DNA of 64,000 nt from assembly GCA_036346355.1 (NCBI GenBank), contig CM070572.1, forward strand, positions 11,725,001 to 11,789,000, given 5' to 3'. The position numbers were made by a program, and so were the translations under genes. The notes under the pieces were generated by a model. That model was given only the letters and a program-made list of their open reading frames with translations, was not told the origin of the DNA and searched no databases. Source of the DNA: Rhipidocladum racemiflorum. Taxonomy: Eukaryota; Streptophyta; Magnoliopsida; Poales; Poaceae. Positions 45,157-56,875 of this stretch are shown here, piece after piece (position 1 is the first letter of the stretch; every line of letters begins with the position of its first letter).

Positions 45157-46658
45157 TGATGGGTTTTAAGCATGAAAAAAAAAATTTCCTACGAATACAA
45201 CCAAACACCAAGATCATATCTAGGAGATGCATGCAAACGGTTTTAGAAGGACTCACCCTCGTAGACCGAAAGCGGGAATAACGTTCCCGCAAACAAACGT
45301 GGTTGAAGTAGAGGTACACGCCCGACTTCAAAGTCGCGAAGATGAGCGCCACAAACGGCAGCGCCTCCGTACTTGGTCACACGTACGGAACAACGACGAC
45401 CTCCAATCCCTCGATCCAAGGCGTGAGTAGAGGATCCACGGGAAACTCCAACAACACTACGACTTAGTGGTGGTGGTGGAGAAACTATTTCAACAGCGCT
45501 TTGCTTAAGCTACTGCTTGAAAGGTGGAACAGCAGGAGGAGGGAGAAAGGACCAACCAAAGGGTTATGGAGATTCGTCCCTGAGAGAGGAGCTCCACCCT
45601 CCCTTTTATAGGAGTGAGTGGACTCTCCATTCTCTTCATGTGAATGGACTCTCCATTAAATAAATAAACAATTTTATTTCTGTTATTTTAATATTTGTTA
45701 ATTCTTTTAATTAACAAAAATTAACACATACCCCCTTGAACTATTCCGATATCCCGAAACTATTAGGTCTTTGTTCAAACTTTTCTCCGGTGTTCGTACT
45801 CCACTCAAAAGCGTTGATGAACCTTAAGTGTGTCACCCTACGGTTCGTGAATAAAATGGACATGATCAAGACACCTCTCGATCAATAATCATCATGGATC
45901 TCGAGATCCATTATGACTACCACGTACTAAACGATGAACTTTTGATCATGTGAACGAAAAAGAACATAACGATTTCCTTTTGTCTAGCGATTTATTACTT
46001 ATCCGTGATCCGATCATTGGTATCAACTATACCTAGTTCGATCCCGTTACCGACAAGTACTCTTTACTCGTTAAGTGATATGACATTCTTGTGACCTAGT
46101 CACGTGCTTGCAAGCGATGTCAATGTGATATCACCGAGAGGCTCCAGTATATCTCTCCGTCATCTGGATGGACAAATCCCACTCTTGATGCATGAGCCTC
46201 AACTAATACTTTCATAGTACCCAAATCCATCTTTATAGTCACCGTGTTACGGAGTGACGTTTGATGTCATCAAAGTACTCTTCCGGAGTTAGTGATTGAC
46301 ATCATCTCATGGTCTAAGGAAAAGAGCTATTTTGTATATGTTCAGGACAGCAACAAACTTTAATGACTTGATCGAATTTGCTATACCAACTTGGGTGTGT
46401 GTTCATCATATCATTCTTCTAATAATGTGACCCCGTTATTAACAACATCCAATGTTCATGATCAGGAAACCTTGATCATCAGTTAATCAATGAGCTAGTT
46501 TAAAAGAGAGGCTTTACTAGGAACCTTTTTGTTTATTAAACACACATGTATCAACGTTTCCGGTTAATACAATTTTAGCATGAGAAATAAACATCTATTA
46601 TAAACATGGAATAAGATAATAAACAATTTATTATTGCCTCTCGGGCATATTCCCTTCA
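45157..46658 (-). mobile_element. Solo LTR, Copia type, 1.5 kb
   Basis: On the minus strand it starts TGAAGGGAATATGCCCGAGA and ends CCCATCA, with exact 5-base duplications CTAGA at 45152-45156 and 46659-46663. The start resembles LTRs of the BARE/Angela type (GGGCATATT next to GCCTCTAG). There is no interior and no second LTR, so it is the product of LTR-LTR recombination. A minus-strand TATAAAAGGGAG near 45604-45615 is a candidate LTR promoter. Confidence 0.88.
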
Positions 46659-46769
46659 CTAGATTTGTAAAAAAAATTTGAAAGGGATTTTCTTTGGAAA
46701 AAAAGAGAAAAGATGAAAAGAAGGCTAGAAAAGTGAGCACTTCGCTATATAGGGGAGATCATATGTAAC

Positions 46770-47813
46770 CAGGGTTCAAAATCTCGGCGAAATTTCGGAT
46801 TTCAGGCTCCTCCGAGTTTCATAATCCCGGCGAAATAAAAAAACCTTAATTTTTTTAAAGTGCATTAATATCTCGCTGAGATTTCGGTGATTTGGACCGA
46901 AATTTCGGTAAAATGGACCGAAATTTCTATAAAAGTTGACCAGATTGGGTTATTTACATCATTTCCCATGTGGGACAGTCGGTAGATCATAATTTCCACG
47001 AAGTTGAAAAATCTTTAAAAATTGAAAGTGTGAGAGCATCTCCAGCAGAGCCCCTAAACCAGCCCCTAAACTTTAAAATAGGGGGTGTAGTAAAAAAAAA
47101 CAGATCCGGCAGGGCCCCAACTCAAGCCCCTAAAATTAGGAGGCCCCTAAATTTGTCTCCTCAGCCCCAATTCCCAGGGGCCCCAACTCCAGCCCCTAAA
47201 ATTATGAGGCCCTTAAATTTGCCTTCTCAGCCCCAATTCCCAAGGACACAAGTACAACCCCTATTATTGAAGATAGAAAAATACATGAGAGGCTTCGAAA
47301 ATTTTATCATGTTTTGAAAATTTTAAATTTAAATTTGAAATATCATGTTTTTAAATTGTAAATGTTAATATGCTTATGTTTTATGTATTACAAATATTTT
47401 TGATTGAATTTTAGTGGTGTCAAATGAAGATTATACATAGCGGATATGTTAAAATAGGAGAAAAAGTAAAATAGGAATTTGAGATTTAGAAATTTATTCT
47501 TTGAACTTGTCTTTCACAACAGGGCCCCAAAAAATAGAGGAAGTCCCTAAATCCAAAATAGGGACCCTGTTTTAGGGGCTCTTGCTGGAGATGCTCTGAT
47601 AGTACTGGGAAATTTCGATGAGATTTCGGAATTTTGGACCAAAATTTTGGATTTTTCAGCGAAATTTCGGATTTCTCAGTTAAAAAAAAAATCGGATTTG
47701 AATTTTGGTTTTTCAATTTCATCCGGATTTTATCCGAAATTTCTGAATCTCGTCAAAATTTCGGATTTCGGACAGGCCCGAGATGGAGTCTGAAAACGAA
47801 ATTTGAATCCTTG
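46770..47813. mobile_element. hAT-type non-autonomous element carrying a nested MITE
   Basis: Ends are CAGGGTTCAAAATCTCG and, as complement, CAAGGATTCAAATTTCG. The 8-base flanks tatgtaac (46762-46769) and gatgtaac (47814-47821) match at 7 of 8 bases, fitting hAT. The interior is made of 'gaaatttcgg' words on both strands, interrupted by the MITE at 47034-47596. Confidence 0.8.
47034..47596. mobile_element. Tourist-like MITE nested in the hAT element
   Basis: Ends are GAGCATCTCCAGCAGAGCCCC and, as complement, GAGCATCTCCAGCAAGAGCCC, with TGA at 47031-47033 and 47597-47599. A TNA-type 3-base duplication fits PIF/Harbinger. The interior is non-coding and contains a direct repeat of ccccaactc(a/c)agcccctaaaatta. 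Confidence 0.85.
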
Positions 47814-47821
47814 GATGTAAC

Positions 47822-48428
47822 TAGGCGCATAACAAGAACAGATAGGCGCATATCAGGAACAGAACATGCGAGTCCTTCTCGTGGCGTCACGATCCGACCG
47901 GACAACCAGCAACATGTCAGGCGAAAACTCTCATGGACGGGACATTTGTATAAACGATCCTACAAGTCAGAGCAAATGATGGCGCTGATGACTCCGGTCG
48001 CTGTTAGCCGCTCGCGTTGAAGAGATGATAAGGTGATATCTTGCGATCTTTCTTTGAAATATATATTGTTCCGGTATGGATATATATATATAGACGGCTA
48101 GTTGGAGTAGTTGGGTATGTGTCGCGACAATGGCATCATGATTCATGAGGTCGCCAGATGTGAAGTTAGCCCAACAAGGAGTAGTACGCGCGCTAGGCTG
48201 TGATGATGAGCGTGCTTGGATGCTAGTGAATTTTCTCTGACCTTGTGAGAAAACAAGGCCAAGTCGGCACCGGATAGCTCCCTTTTCGGTTCCTGTTTTT
48301 TTTTTTTCAGGTCTCTGTTTCTTCCAGAAGCAACAACCAAATTAAAGCAGTTCACAAAGGGGAGATCTTCATCTTTACATCAGAATGAGATCCTTTCCTT
48401 TTTGTAATTTCAAATCATCTTATTGCTG
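47822..48428. other. Gene-less stretch
   Basis: Mixed composition with a TA run near 48078-48096. No supported ORF, RNA gene or transposon end. Confidence 0.4.
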
Positions 48429-48824
48429 AATATTGAAACAACCTCAAAATTCAAAATGAATTTATTCGGTTTTTGTTGAATTTGCATTTGCATTTGAATT
48501 TGGAAATTCGAAATTCGAGTTTGAATTCGTTTACCTGTTTGGGCCAAATCTCCTTGCCCTTGGGCCTTCCGGCCCATCTCCTTCCGGCTCGGCTTTGCTC
48601 CGCCCAGCTCACCGCCCGGCCAGCCGCGCCGTGGCCGCCGCCTCCGCCTCCGGCCTTCGCCCGCGCCCCGTGCCTGTGGCTCGCCCGCTTCGTGGCGCCC
48701 GACCACGCCGCTGCCGCCTCACCGCCTTCTTCTTGCCACCGCCAAGCAGCTCGCCGCCATGCCGCCTCGCGCCGCCGCGCCCGCGCCGCGATCGCCCGCC
48801 TCGCCGGCGCTCTCCCGCTCCGCC

Positions 48825-48833
48825 CTATAAAAC
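48825..48833 (+). promoter_or_regulatory. TATA box within the 2.6 kb LTR
   Basis: cCTATAAAAc in GC-rich surroundings is followed by a CT-rich leader. It is the expected promoter of the retroelement. Confidence 0.5.
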
Positions 48834-49279
48834 CCCGCCTCACGCCTTCTCCACTCACCCCGCCTTTCCCCAGCCGTGGTGAGCTCCTCCTCACCTCACG
48901 CCGCCTCCGCTCGGCCGCCGCCTTGTGTGCCGCCCGCCGTTCGCCTCGCCCTCCCTGTTCCGTGCCTAGCCGCCTGCGCCAAGCCCAGCGGGCCCTTCGT
49001 CGCCACTCCCCTTCTGCCAGTGGCCCTCTCCCTCGCCGTCTTTGGCGGCCGACCAATAAGCCCAGCGCTCGCCAAGTGGGCCGTAGCCCGATGGTCTTGG
49101 CCGGTTTGGCGGTTCGGCCGAAAGCTTGATAACCGGATTTTGGATTTTAATTTAATTATTAAATCCGAGAATTCGTTTTTAATTCCAAAAATAGCCCAGA
49201 AAATCCAGAAAAACCCCGGAAAATCCCAGAGCTCCACCAAATACATTTTCCGAACCGTTTCGATCCCCTGAGTCCAGAA

Positions 49280-49594
49280 ATGCTGTCCGTTCCCAAATCC
49301 GAAACTCAGAAAATCCCCAAATCCCAGTTTCGCCCTCCGTTCCTTTCCGACTCGGTTTCCGGTTTTCCGTTTCAGTTCCCGTTTTCTTTTTCGATTTTTG
49401 TTTTGTCGTTTATTTATGTTGGTTGTCTTTTCGCGTTAGATTCGACCGCTGAGACGCCAGTGGAGCCGGAGCAGTCCCTGGAGTCGGAGCAATTCCCGGA
49501 GCAGACGTTGGACCAGACGGGAGCGCAGTACGACTACTTCCTCGACGACTCATCCGATCCAGCTGCCGCGCAAGGCAAGCCGTACACCCTTTGA
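49280..49594 (+). CDS. Short ORF within the 2.6 kb LTR
   Basis: A 104-residue ORF has a hydrophobic middle (residues 34-54) followed by a Glu/Gln-rich part and the motif AQYDYFLDDSSDPAAAQGKP before the stop. The inverted copy keeps a decayed form of the last motif (LDDP, QGKP on its minus strand), which hints at past constraint or simply at common descent. The N-terminal part may be untranslated leader or intron, because it lies in phased T-rich sequence. Function unknown. Confidence 0.35.
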   Translation: MLSVPKSETQKIPKSQFRPPFLSDSVSGFPFQFPFSFSIFVLSFIYVGCLFALDSTAETPVEPEQSLESEQFPEQTLDQTGAQYDYFLDDSSDPAAAQGKPYTL

Positions 49595-51064
49595 TCATGT
49601 TGATCCTATCATGCCATGCTATAGTAGTAATTATTTTATACCGCATTACTTTACTGTATGTTGAATTATTGAAATCCAGTATTTTAGAATGACATGATGA
49701 TTAGGTAATACCGAATTGCTTTGGAACCCTTGAAATATTCGAACCCTATAAATCCTTTGGAACCCTAGTTAATTGCTTATTGCCATGAATAGGTTAGACT
49801 ATACTGCTAGGTTAGTTTAAAAACCTGGATTTAAAGAAAATGCTGCCGAATCCCCGATTCGGATGTTTCTAAAAGTGCTACAGTCAGGGGGACAGTATCG
49901 GATTAATCCCGGAGTGGATGAGATTCCGATCCCCGGCTGGTGATTAATGCCTTGGTTGGTCTGGTGGCCGGTACTGCGAGTACCGGAATGGGTTTGTGGA
50001 TGAAGGCTTGGTCTTTGGCAAAAGTATAAGGTTAATAATCCCCTTGAGCAAAGTAAATAACTTAGTTCCCGCTCAACCACAGGTCGGACTGGTCGGTGAC
50101 CCGTATCCGACATGGCTCAGTAAGTTAGTCATTCCTGAGATAATAATGGGACTGTCTTGGTGGCTACCATTCTCCGGAGAGAATGGGGACCGGGCCTTCC
50201 CGGCAGGGAAATGGACCGGAGGGGTGGAACGGGAATGGTCCAGAGTGACATTCTTGGTTCTCACAACGGTAGACGCTAATGGGGACCCTGAGTCCAAGGT
50301 AGCGGTACTATCGGTAAACAACTAAAGGACAGGAATGATTAAACGAAAAGCTGTGATAATCTAAACTGGGCCACATGCATTTAAGTTGCATGAAACTCGC
50401 GATTGGCATAAAGGTTACAGATATCTTGTGGGTAAAGTTGAGCCGCTCTGCAGAGTTAATCTTAATTGTAATCGATTACGCCGTACTTCCGGTTAATGAA
50501 GTTAAGTTGGAATTGGGGTTGACACCCGTAACTAAGCTCAAGTTACTGTTTGGTATTTGTGAAGGAAATGGTTAAGTGTTGTTGAACCTTGTGAAATTCA
50601 AATTACTTATTTATTGATTTGTGCTTCAACTGTAAAATGAATTGGAAAATAAAACTGCATCCAGATACTTAACCCTACTGCCATCCCTTGATTACCCCTA
50701 CATTTAGTATTCAGTGGTTCCGTACGACTTGTTGAGTACTCTGTACTCACCCTTGCAAACCCCCGCCCTTTCAGAGTTCGAAGATGCTGGAGCCTACCAG
50801 GAGGTCGTAGATGGCGATTTAGTCTGGTTTTAGGTCTTGTCTTCGCTCAGGCCCTGCCTGTGGTTTCTCTCTTTTGGTAGTGTAAGTCTAGAAGCTTGGA
50901 CGCTTCCTTTGTAAAATCCGGTCGTTAGGCCGGCTATATTGAATAAAAAGTATTGAAAGTTGCTTTTGTCAGGCAATTGTACTCTTGTCTTCCAACAGTT
51001 AGTCTTCCTGGGTAACTGTTGTGAATTTCGCACTGCCCCTAAAAAGGCGGTCCGTCACAAATAT

Positions 51065-51334
51065 GCCATGGCACAAAATTTTCCAGACGCAGAAGCTGTT
51101 TGAGGGGGTGCTTCTATGTTTTCCCTGTGCAGTCACAGATCGCGAGATGCTACTGAAGAGCTTTACATAGCGTCATAGCGCTCGTTGGCTCGTTGCTTTG
51201 GCTGAAAGAATGAAACGATCTTTCCTAAGCCCACCATGGGTTTCTTATGTCGATGCTATTAATTTTCTTCCAACCTCCCCGTCATCGTGTGTGGACATCT
51301 CACCCGTCACCACTAACTTATCAAAAACTCCCGC

Positions 51335-51336
<2 letters not shown>
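51065..51336. other. 3' flank of the kinase gene
   Basis: No ORF of note. The kinase transcript probably ends in this stretch after crossing the GA microsatellite. Confidence 0.4.

Positions 51337-51406
<70 letters not shown>
51337..51406. repeat. (GA)35 microsatellite
   Basis: Seventy bases of unbroken GA start 14 bases past the kinase stop codon, so the kinase 3' untranslated region would carry (UC)35. Confidence 0.97.
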
Positions 51407-51412
<6 letters not shown>

Positions 51413-51420
51413 AAACAATT

Positions 51421-53774
51421 TTATCGTGGCTCGATCATGGAGATGGACACGTCGTTGACGGTCTGCGTCTTGGTCGTTTCAGTCTTAATCGCCAATGAGA
51501 ACTCCGACGCCGAGACCTTCTGCAGCCTCGCGAAGAGCGGCGGCCGAGTGGGCGCCGGCAGCTGCATCTGGTCGCTGATCAGCATGAGCACGACATTGGA
51601 CATGGTCGGCCGGAGCTCGGGGTTCTCCTGCACGCAGAGAAGGCCGGCGTGGTAGCACCGCCACGCCTCGTCTTTCGAGTACGAGCCGGCGAGCGACGGG
51701 TCCATCAACTCCGTTGCCTTGTCCTCGTTCCACAGCGTCCATGCCTGTAGCATGTACCATCACATATAAGTACAGTCAAGAGTGCGATCGTTAGGAGAGA
51801 GAAAAAAACCCCCCGCATTTGTGTGAGTGATTTAGGAGAATGGATTTTGGGAAGGATTACACATACATCTTGGATCATGGTTTGATGGTGCTCCTGAAGG
51901 TACATTGCGCCGTTTCGCTGCCCGCATAAGATCTCTAGCACTAGAACTCCGAAGCTGAACACGTCTGACTTCACCGAGAAAACGCCCTCCATTGCGTATT
52001 CTGGTGCCATGTATCCGCTGCATTTTAATCTTCAGGTTAGATCCTACTCCCAGTTACTTACGCGACCGGTAAATCTTGTATTAGATGAGTCATGAGAAAG
52101 TGATTGTTTGCATTACACTTACTATGTTCCTACGACGTGCCCGGTGTTAACTTCGTTGCCCTCCTCCTCGAAAATCTTGGCCATGCCGAAATCGGAGATC
52201 TTAGGGTTCATCTTGTTGTCGAGGAGCACGTTGCTCGCCTTGAGGTCCCTATGGATCACCTTAAGGCAAGAGTCCTCATGGAGGTAAAGCAGGCCACGAG
52301 CGATCCCCAGGATGATGCTCTGCCTCATCTTCCAGTCCAATTGACCACTCTTTCTAGTATCTGATGGCACATAGTTGGATCAAGTTATCATGATAGCTTC
52401 AATTCCCGGTTTCAGATGAATCTTTTTGGATCGAACAGCAACTAGTCAGATCAGTTAATTTGAACCGTGTAGAACTCTGGTCGAGGTTGCACGCATGAAG
52501 CACATGGATGCTACACGACTTTACATGCTACTTGGCTTACCATTGACCTATTTTGCATCGATCTAACAGCTTGATTAGACCTAATTGACTCAAAATTAGT
52601 AAACTAGGCAGATTTCAGAACCCCAAGATTTCGAAATTGGTTGAACCATGTGCATGTCCCATGTGTATCAGCCTCTCACCAACCATTAACCGAAACCAAA
52701 CAATCTCCGCGCACTTGCGCAAAACCAATCAAACCTATCTCAACCATATGCGTGTTCCGTGACTCTAGATACGCAATTAATTTCACACGAGAATTGCACC
52801 AAGAAATTAACTAAAGAGGAAAGAAAATTAGCTAACCGAAGAGGAAGGCATCAAGGCTTCTATTGGGGAGGTACTCGTAGACGAGCATCTTCTCATCCCT
52901 CTCCACGCAGCAGCCCAACAGCCTCACCAGGTTCCTGTGCTGCAGCTTGGCGATCAGCTCAACCTCGTTTCGGAACTCCGCCGCGCCCTGCCGCGACCTC
53001 GCCGACAGCCGCTTCACGGCGATCTCTGCGCCACCGCCCAGAACCCCCTGAACATATGTATCCAAGAACCGAAGTTTAGTCAATGCAATCTCATACCCAA
53101 GAACAGTATAACTAGAACTAAACTAACATTTGAGGCTGTTGATGATCTTACCCTATAAACTGGTCCGAAACCGCCTTCGCCGAGCTTGTTCTCCTTGGAG
53201 AAATTGTTGGTGGCCGCATGGATGGAGGAGAGGTCCATGAGAGGCAAGTCCGAGTTGGACAGTGGCCTCAGGCTCTCTATCTGTGCCCGCCTGATAGCTG
53301 CATGCAATAAACCAATAAATGTCCTAATTAAGCTAGTGCTAACATCACACCAACTAGTACGACCGCTAGCCATACACGTACGTACTAATGTGACAATTGC
53401 AGCATGTAGTACTAATCCTAATTAACCTCGATCCGGAGTGTAATATAGGTATAATAATTAGAGCTCACCGTTGCGCTTCCTCCATCTCCAGCAGTACACA
53501 CAGTAGAGAAGGCTGCAGACGATGACTACCACCAGGATGGAGACCATTATAGGCATCCCATTGGAGCCCGAATGTCCTGGTGCAAGAACACCCGACGGCA
53601 ATTCAATCACCTCCCTCAACCGAGGAACATTGACGTATCTGCAACGAGCAAGAACTGGATGCACGCACGCACGTACGTACCTGCTGCAGGTGCTGTGTCC
53701 ATCAAACGGCGATGTCGAAAGGGGTACGGCGATCCAACCGTGTCTTCTTCTTCTTCTTCCCGGCGCTGCTCCAT
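51421..53774 (-). CDS. Receptor-like Ser/Thr kinase without visible ectodomain (seven exons)
   Basis: Exons on the minus strand are 53681-53774, 53469-53576, 53152-53297, 52837-53047, 52123-52360, 51867-52017 and 51421-51744. All introns are GT-AG and all phases agree, giving 423 residues. A short Glu-rich N-terminus is followed by a membrane segment (MVSILVVVIVCSLLYCVYCW, about residues 40-59). The kinase has GEGGFGPVYR, AVKRLS with the ATP-binding Lys, HRDLKASN, DFGMAKIF, YMAPEYAMEG and ends SISMIEPR. All catalytic residues are present. Exon borders and the C-terminus match plant S-domain/Cys-rich receptor kinases, whose last seven exons have this layout. Those normally carry a lectin or DUF26 ectodomain; here none is found upstream, and exon 1 was chosen by phase and by its ATG. 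It may be a membrane kinase without ectodomain, or a receptor gene that lost its 5' exons. It probably phosphorylates partners at the plasma membrane. Confidence 0.87.
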
Positions 53775-53805
53775 CTTGGAGCTAGCCTTGATCAGAAACG
53801 CGGCG

Positions 53806-53812
53806 CTTTATA
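53806..53812 (-). promoter_or_regulatory. TATA-like box near the kinase start
   Basis: Minus-strand TATAAAG lies 32 bases upstream of the ATG, and a second TATATAT lies ten bases further. Either would leave a very short 5' untranslated region, so the true start of transcription is unsure. Confidence 0.35.
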
Positions 53813-55810
53813 GGAATATATATCTCTTGTTGCTATGGGGTTGTTGAAGAGGTGTTGTAGCTAGCCAGCCTTAACCTGGAGATTCGTTAGTGCTACTGTT
53901 GTGCAGGCACAAATGTGTACAGGCCAGGCATATATGTACAGGCTGGTGAGGAGAATAAGATGAATACGCACGCAGCTGCAGCCTGAGCGGGGCGTTGATG
54001 GCTGGAATTAATTTCCAAAGCTTCCCTGCCAATATTTCATGTTTGTCCTCTCAGGTTTGACAAATACGGTTTTTGGCCATGCAAGGACCATCAGACATCC
54101 AAGGAACCCCTTTTATATTCTGAGTGGAGGCTTAATTTCTTTGGCATGGGACGGCAGCGGATGCTGGGTAAGCCCCTTTGCTCTTGGCTTTTGTTCCTGT
54201 CCACTGTTTTCTTAACCAGTTTCCAACTGACTAATGACTATTGTTACTTAAATGGATCCGGCTTTTATAATATAATCGTACTCTCGTTTGCGATAGGGGT
54301 CCATATCAGTTCAATACTTCTCACATGTCCACAAGCGCAATTTGGCGCTACCAGGGGGGCTGATACGCAATAGACCCACCAAACACATCATCTTTTCCTA
54401 CCATGTTTGAGACGTGCATGTGTGAACTAGGGGGGCGCAGAAAGCAAAGGTGTCAGCTACAACGAAATGGGAGTGTGCTTTGTTAGCCCTGTGTCAGATG
54501 GTCAAACCACCTTGGCACTTTGTATTAGTGGGATCCAGGGCGGTGGTGCGCATTTCACCTCGCCTTAGCCGGCGGGCTCGGCAGGCTGAAGGGCACAAAA
54601 TGATTTTTTAATATAATAAAATAAAATATTTTTCCAAAAATAATACCCCTAATCAAAATTTTAGAAAAAATACAGCTTTATGGTCATTTGAATTGGTAAC
54701 AACGTCTGTCGTCAATTCAAATAGCGACAGAAGTCTCAGTCTTGTCGATTAAATGAATCCACGATAAAATAATCTGTCGGCCAAATTCAATTCGCGACAA
54801 AACAGATCTAAAATAGCGACAGGGGTGTATTTTTATATTTTTTTGACGTATTATTTTTGTAAAATTATTTTAAAAATACATTATTTTTAAAAAAGCCCGA
54901 ACAATAGAATGTGTGCGAGACTTTTATCTGTTTCCGGGAGTACCAAAATCAAATTTACGTTAAGTTTTTGGTATCATTATAATGTAAATTTTGATATCTC
55001 TTGACCATTGTAAAAAATCTCCATAGATGCTCCCTGCGAGAGCATGCGGATGCGTTATCGTCTCGCTGACACGTGGGCCTGGATGGGTACCTAACCGATG
55101 GCGCAGCGATTGTGTAATCCTTTTTAAAACGATGGCTGTACGTCGATGACAGTGCTCGCCTAGAAAATTAAGGAGCTCATAACACGTCGCTGATCACGGG
55201 TTTAATTATTTTATGTCTTGCATCTGAAGCAAGCATATTTTTTAATAACACACCATGCAGCGGGTTGGGCAAGCAAGGGGATCAAATCCTCATGGTCCAT
55301 GCAGGTCGCGCGGAGCAGAAAAGCGGAACCGGATTAAGACGCAAGTAGAGAGTTTAACCGTCAAAAGTTCAGGCGTACTGAAATTTCAGACATCCCCACG
55401 AGTACCTTCTCAATTTAAAACGGTTTGCTGTGAGGGAGCAGGAGTATTAGTATTAATTGACAAGCTGAAGCTGGCCCTAATTTATGAGAGGCCGAACAGA
55501 TCAGATGCAGAGCAAACGAGTTGGAACCTCAAACGTAGTTAAGCTGGCACATGGTTGCATTAGGCGGTGAAAGAACGCCAGCGTAATAATCGTGCAATTC
55601 ATCTTTGGTTCAGGCACCAATCCAAGGTACAAAATTCTGAAAAAAGAAAACTCTCCCTGTCGCTGTCCTTGCCGCCACCAGCATAGCAACACGGACGCCA
55701 TGAATCATCCAACAACGAGCACAAGTACCTGGGTTGGAGATCAAGAGCGGTTGTGTGCTGTACTGGAAGGTGTAGAGGACGATGAGCAAAACGCATGAGG
55801 CTAGCCCAGC
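53813..55810. other. Intergenic region upstream of the kinase
   Basis: No supported gene. At about 54323-54365 a plus-strand ATTTGGCGCTACCAGG next to acaagcgca looks like an LTR/primer-site junction of a retroelement, but no partner LTR was found. A minus-strand ORF at 55599-55847 reaches the hAT target site and has no recognisable family. Confidence 0.35.
54600..54892. repeat. AT-rich repeat with inverted ends
   Basis: taaaatatttttccaaaaataatacccct near the left and its rough complement gtattatttttgtaaaattatttta near the right enclose several 'gcgacag' words. It could be a MITE; no duplication was identified. Confidence 0.35.
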
Positions 55811-55818
55811 GTCGAAAC

Positions 55819-56599
55819 CAGGGTTCGCAATTTCGTTTCGGAGTCAATTTTCGAGCAGGCCTCGGTAGCGAAAATCGTCGAATTTCGTTCGAAATTCGGA
55901 AAAAATCGAATGATTGCCGAATTCAAACGTATTTGAAAACTGGTCAAACACATGAGCGAATTTCCATCGAAAAGCTCGAAATTCGATCGAAAAGTACCGA
56001 AATTCGATCGAAAAGCTCGAAATTTCGACGACATATTAAAAACAATTAAGAAAAATATAAAAAGTGAGAAAAATTATAAAAAAATGTTGTAAAATTTGTA
56101 AAATGCAATTCACATATCAAAACTTGTCACATATCAATACAAGTGCAAAAAAAAGGCATGCACGTAATTAAAATATTAAAATATACCCTATCAAGATAAC
56201 ACTAATATATTAAAAAAAATAACATACATTTGCTATATTTTAAATAATTGAAAGTTGTCACATGCCAATACAAGAAAATTTTCAATACTAGATAACATTA
56301 ACATATTAAAATATACTTCTAATTTCATTTTTTTTTTGCCTTTTCTATTATCTACAATTTGAATGTCTCAAAAAATCTTTAATTTAATTTTTTTTTTCAA
56401 AAAATATTCACACCAGAAGTCATAAATATATTAATACTTATTGTAGAGAGTTTTTGGTTAAATTTTCTCAAATTTTTGAAATTTTTTGAATTTAAATTTG
56501 AATTTGCTCGGTTTTTCGCTCGGTATTGAATTTCGCTGGAGCTCGAAATGTCGAATTTCGTTCGAAATCCGCGAAAACCGTTCGGCATTGCGAACCCTG
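55819..56599. mobile_element. hAT-type non-autonomous element (family B)
   Basis: Ends are CAGGGTTCGCAATTTCG and, as complement, CAGGGTTCGCAATGCCG. The 8-base sequence gtcgaaac is duplicated exactly at 55811-55818 and 56600-56607. The 781-base interior is AT-rich and non-coding, with 'cgaaattcgatcgaaaa' repeats near the left. A related copy lies at about 61100-62118. Confidence 0.9.
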
Positions 56600-56703
56600 G
56601 TCGAAACCCGGCATATCATCAACATTGTTGACGAGTCGTCTGTCTTTAGCACCACCATCGCCACCTCATCCCTCATGGACCTTTCCCCCCCTTCCCCCAA
56701 GAC

Positions 56704-56875
56704 TGTGAAATAACCCCAAATTTCAAAACGAATTTAATTTGGTTTTTGAATTGGTTTTGAAATTGTTTTGCTTATCTTTGGGCCTCCTTATTCTGTTTGT
56801 GGGCCATCCGGCCCAATCCCCATGGCCCAGTTGGCCCATCCGGTCCGCTCGCCCGACCCCGCACACGCGCATCGC
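56704..56875 (+). mobile_element. Fragment of LTR family A
   Basis: TGTGAAATAACCCCAAATTT and the later gggccatccggcccaatcccc match the first part of the 2.6 kb LTR. The similarity stops after about 170 bases. Confidence 0.55.

Larger units (their letters stand above)
48434..51059 (+). mobile_element. Solo LTR, 2.6 kb (LTR family A, plus copy)
   Basis: Starts TGAAACAACCTC and ends CCGTCACA with exact 5-base duplications AATAT at 48429-48433 and 51060-51064. There are no coding domains of gag or pol and no second LTR, so a solo LTR is the simplest reading. A TATA box near 48826 and AATAAA at 50941 mark the likely transcript. A fragment of the same start lies at 56704 and an inverted copy at 30552-33124. 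I cannot name the family. Confidence 0.8.

Noticed and set aside
51247..51655. ORFs across the GA microsatellite
   Set aside because: Arg-Glu repeats are simply translated (GA)n, and the rest is antisense to the kinase exon.
54323..54365. LTR/primer-site junction of a further retroelement
   Set aside because: No partner LTR, no duplication and no coding domain nearby; kept only as a note.
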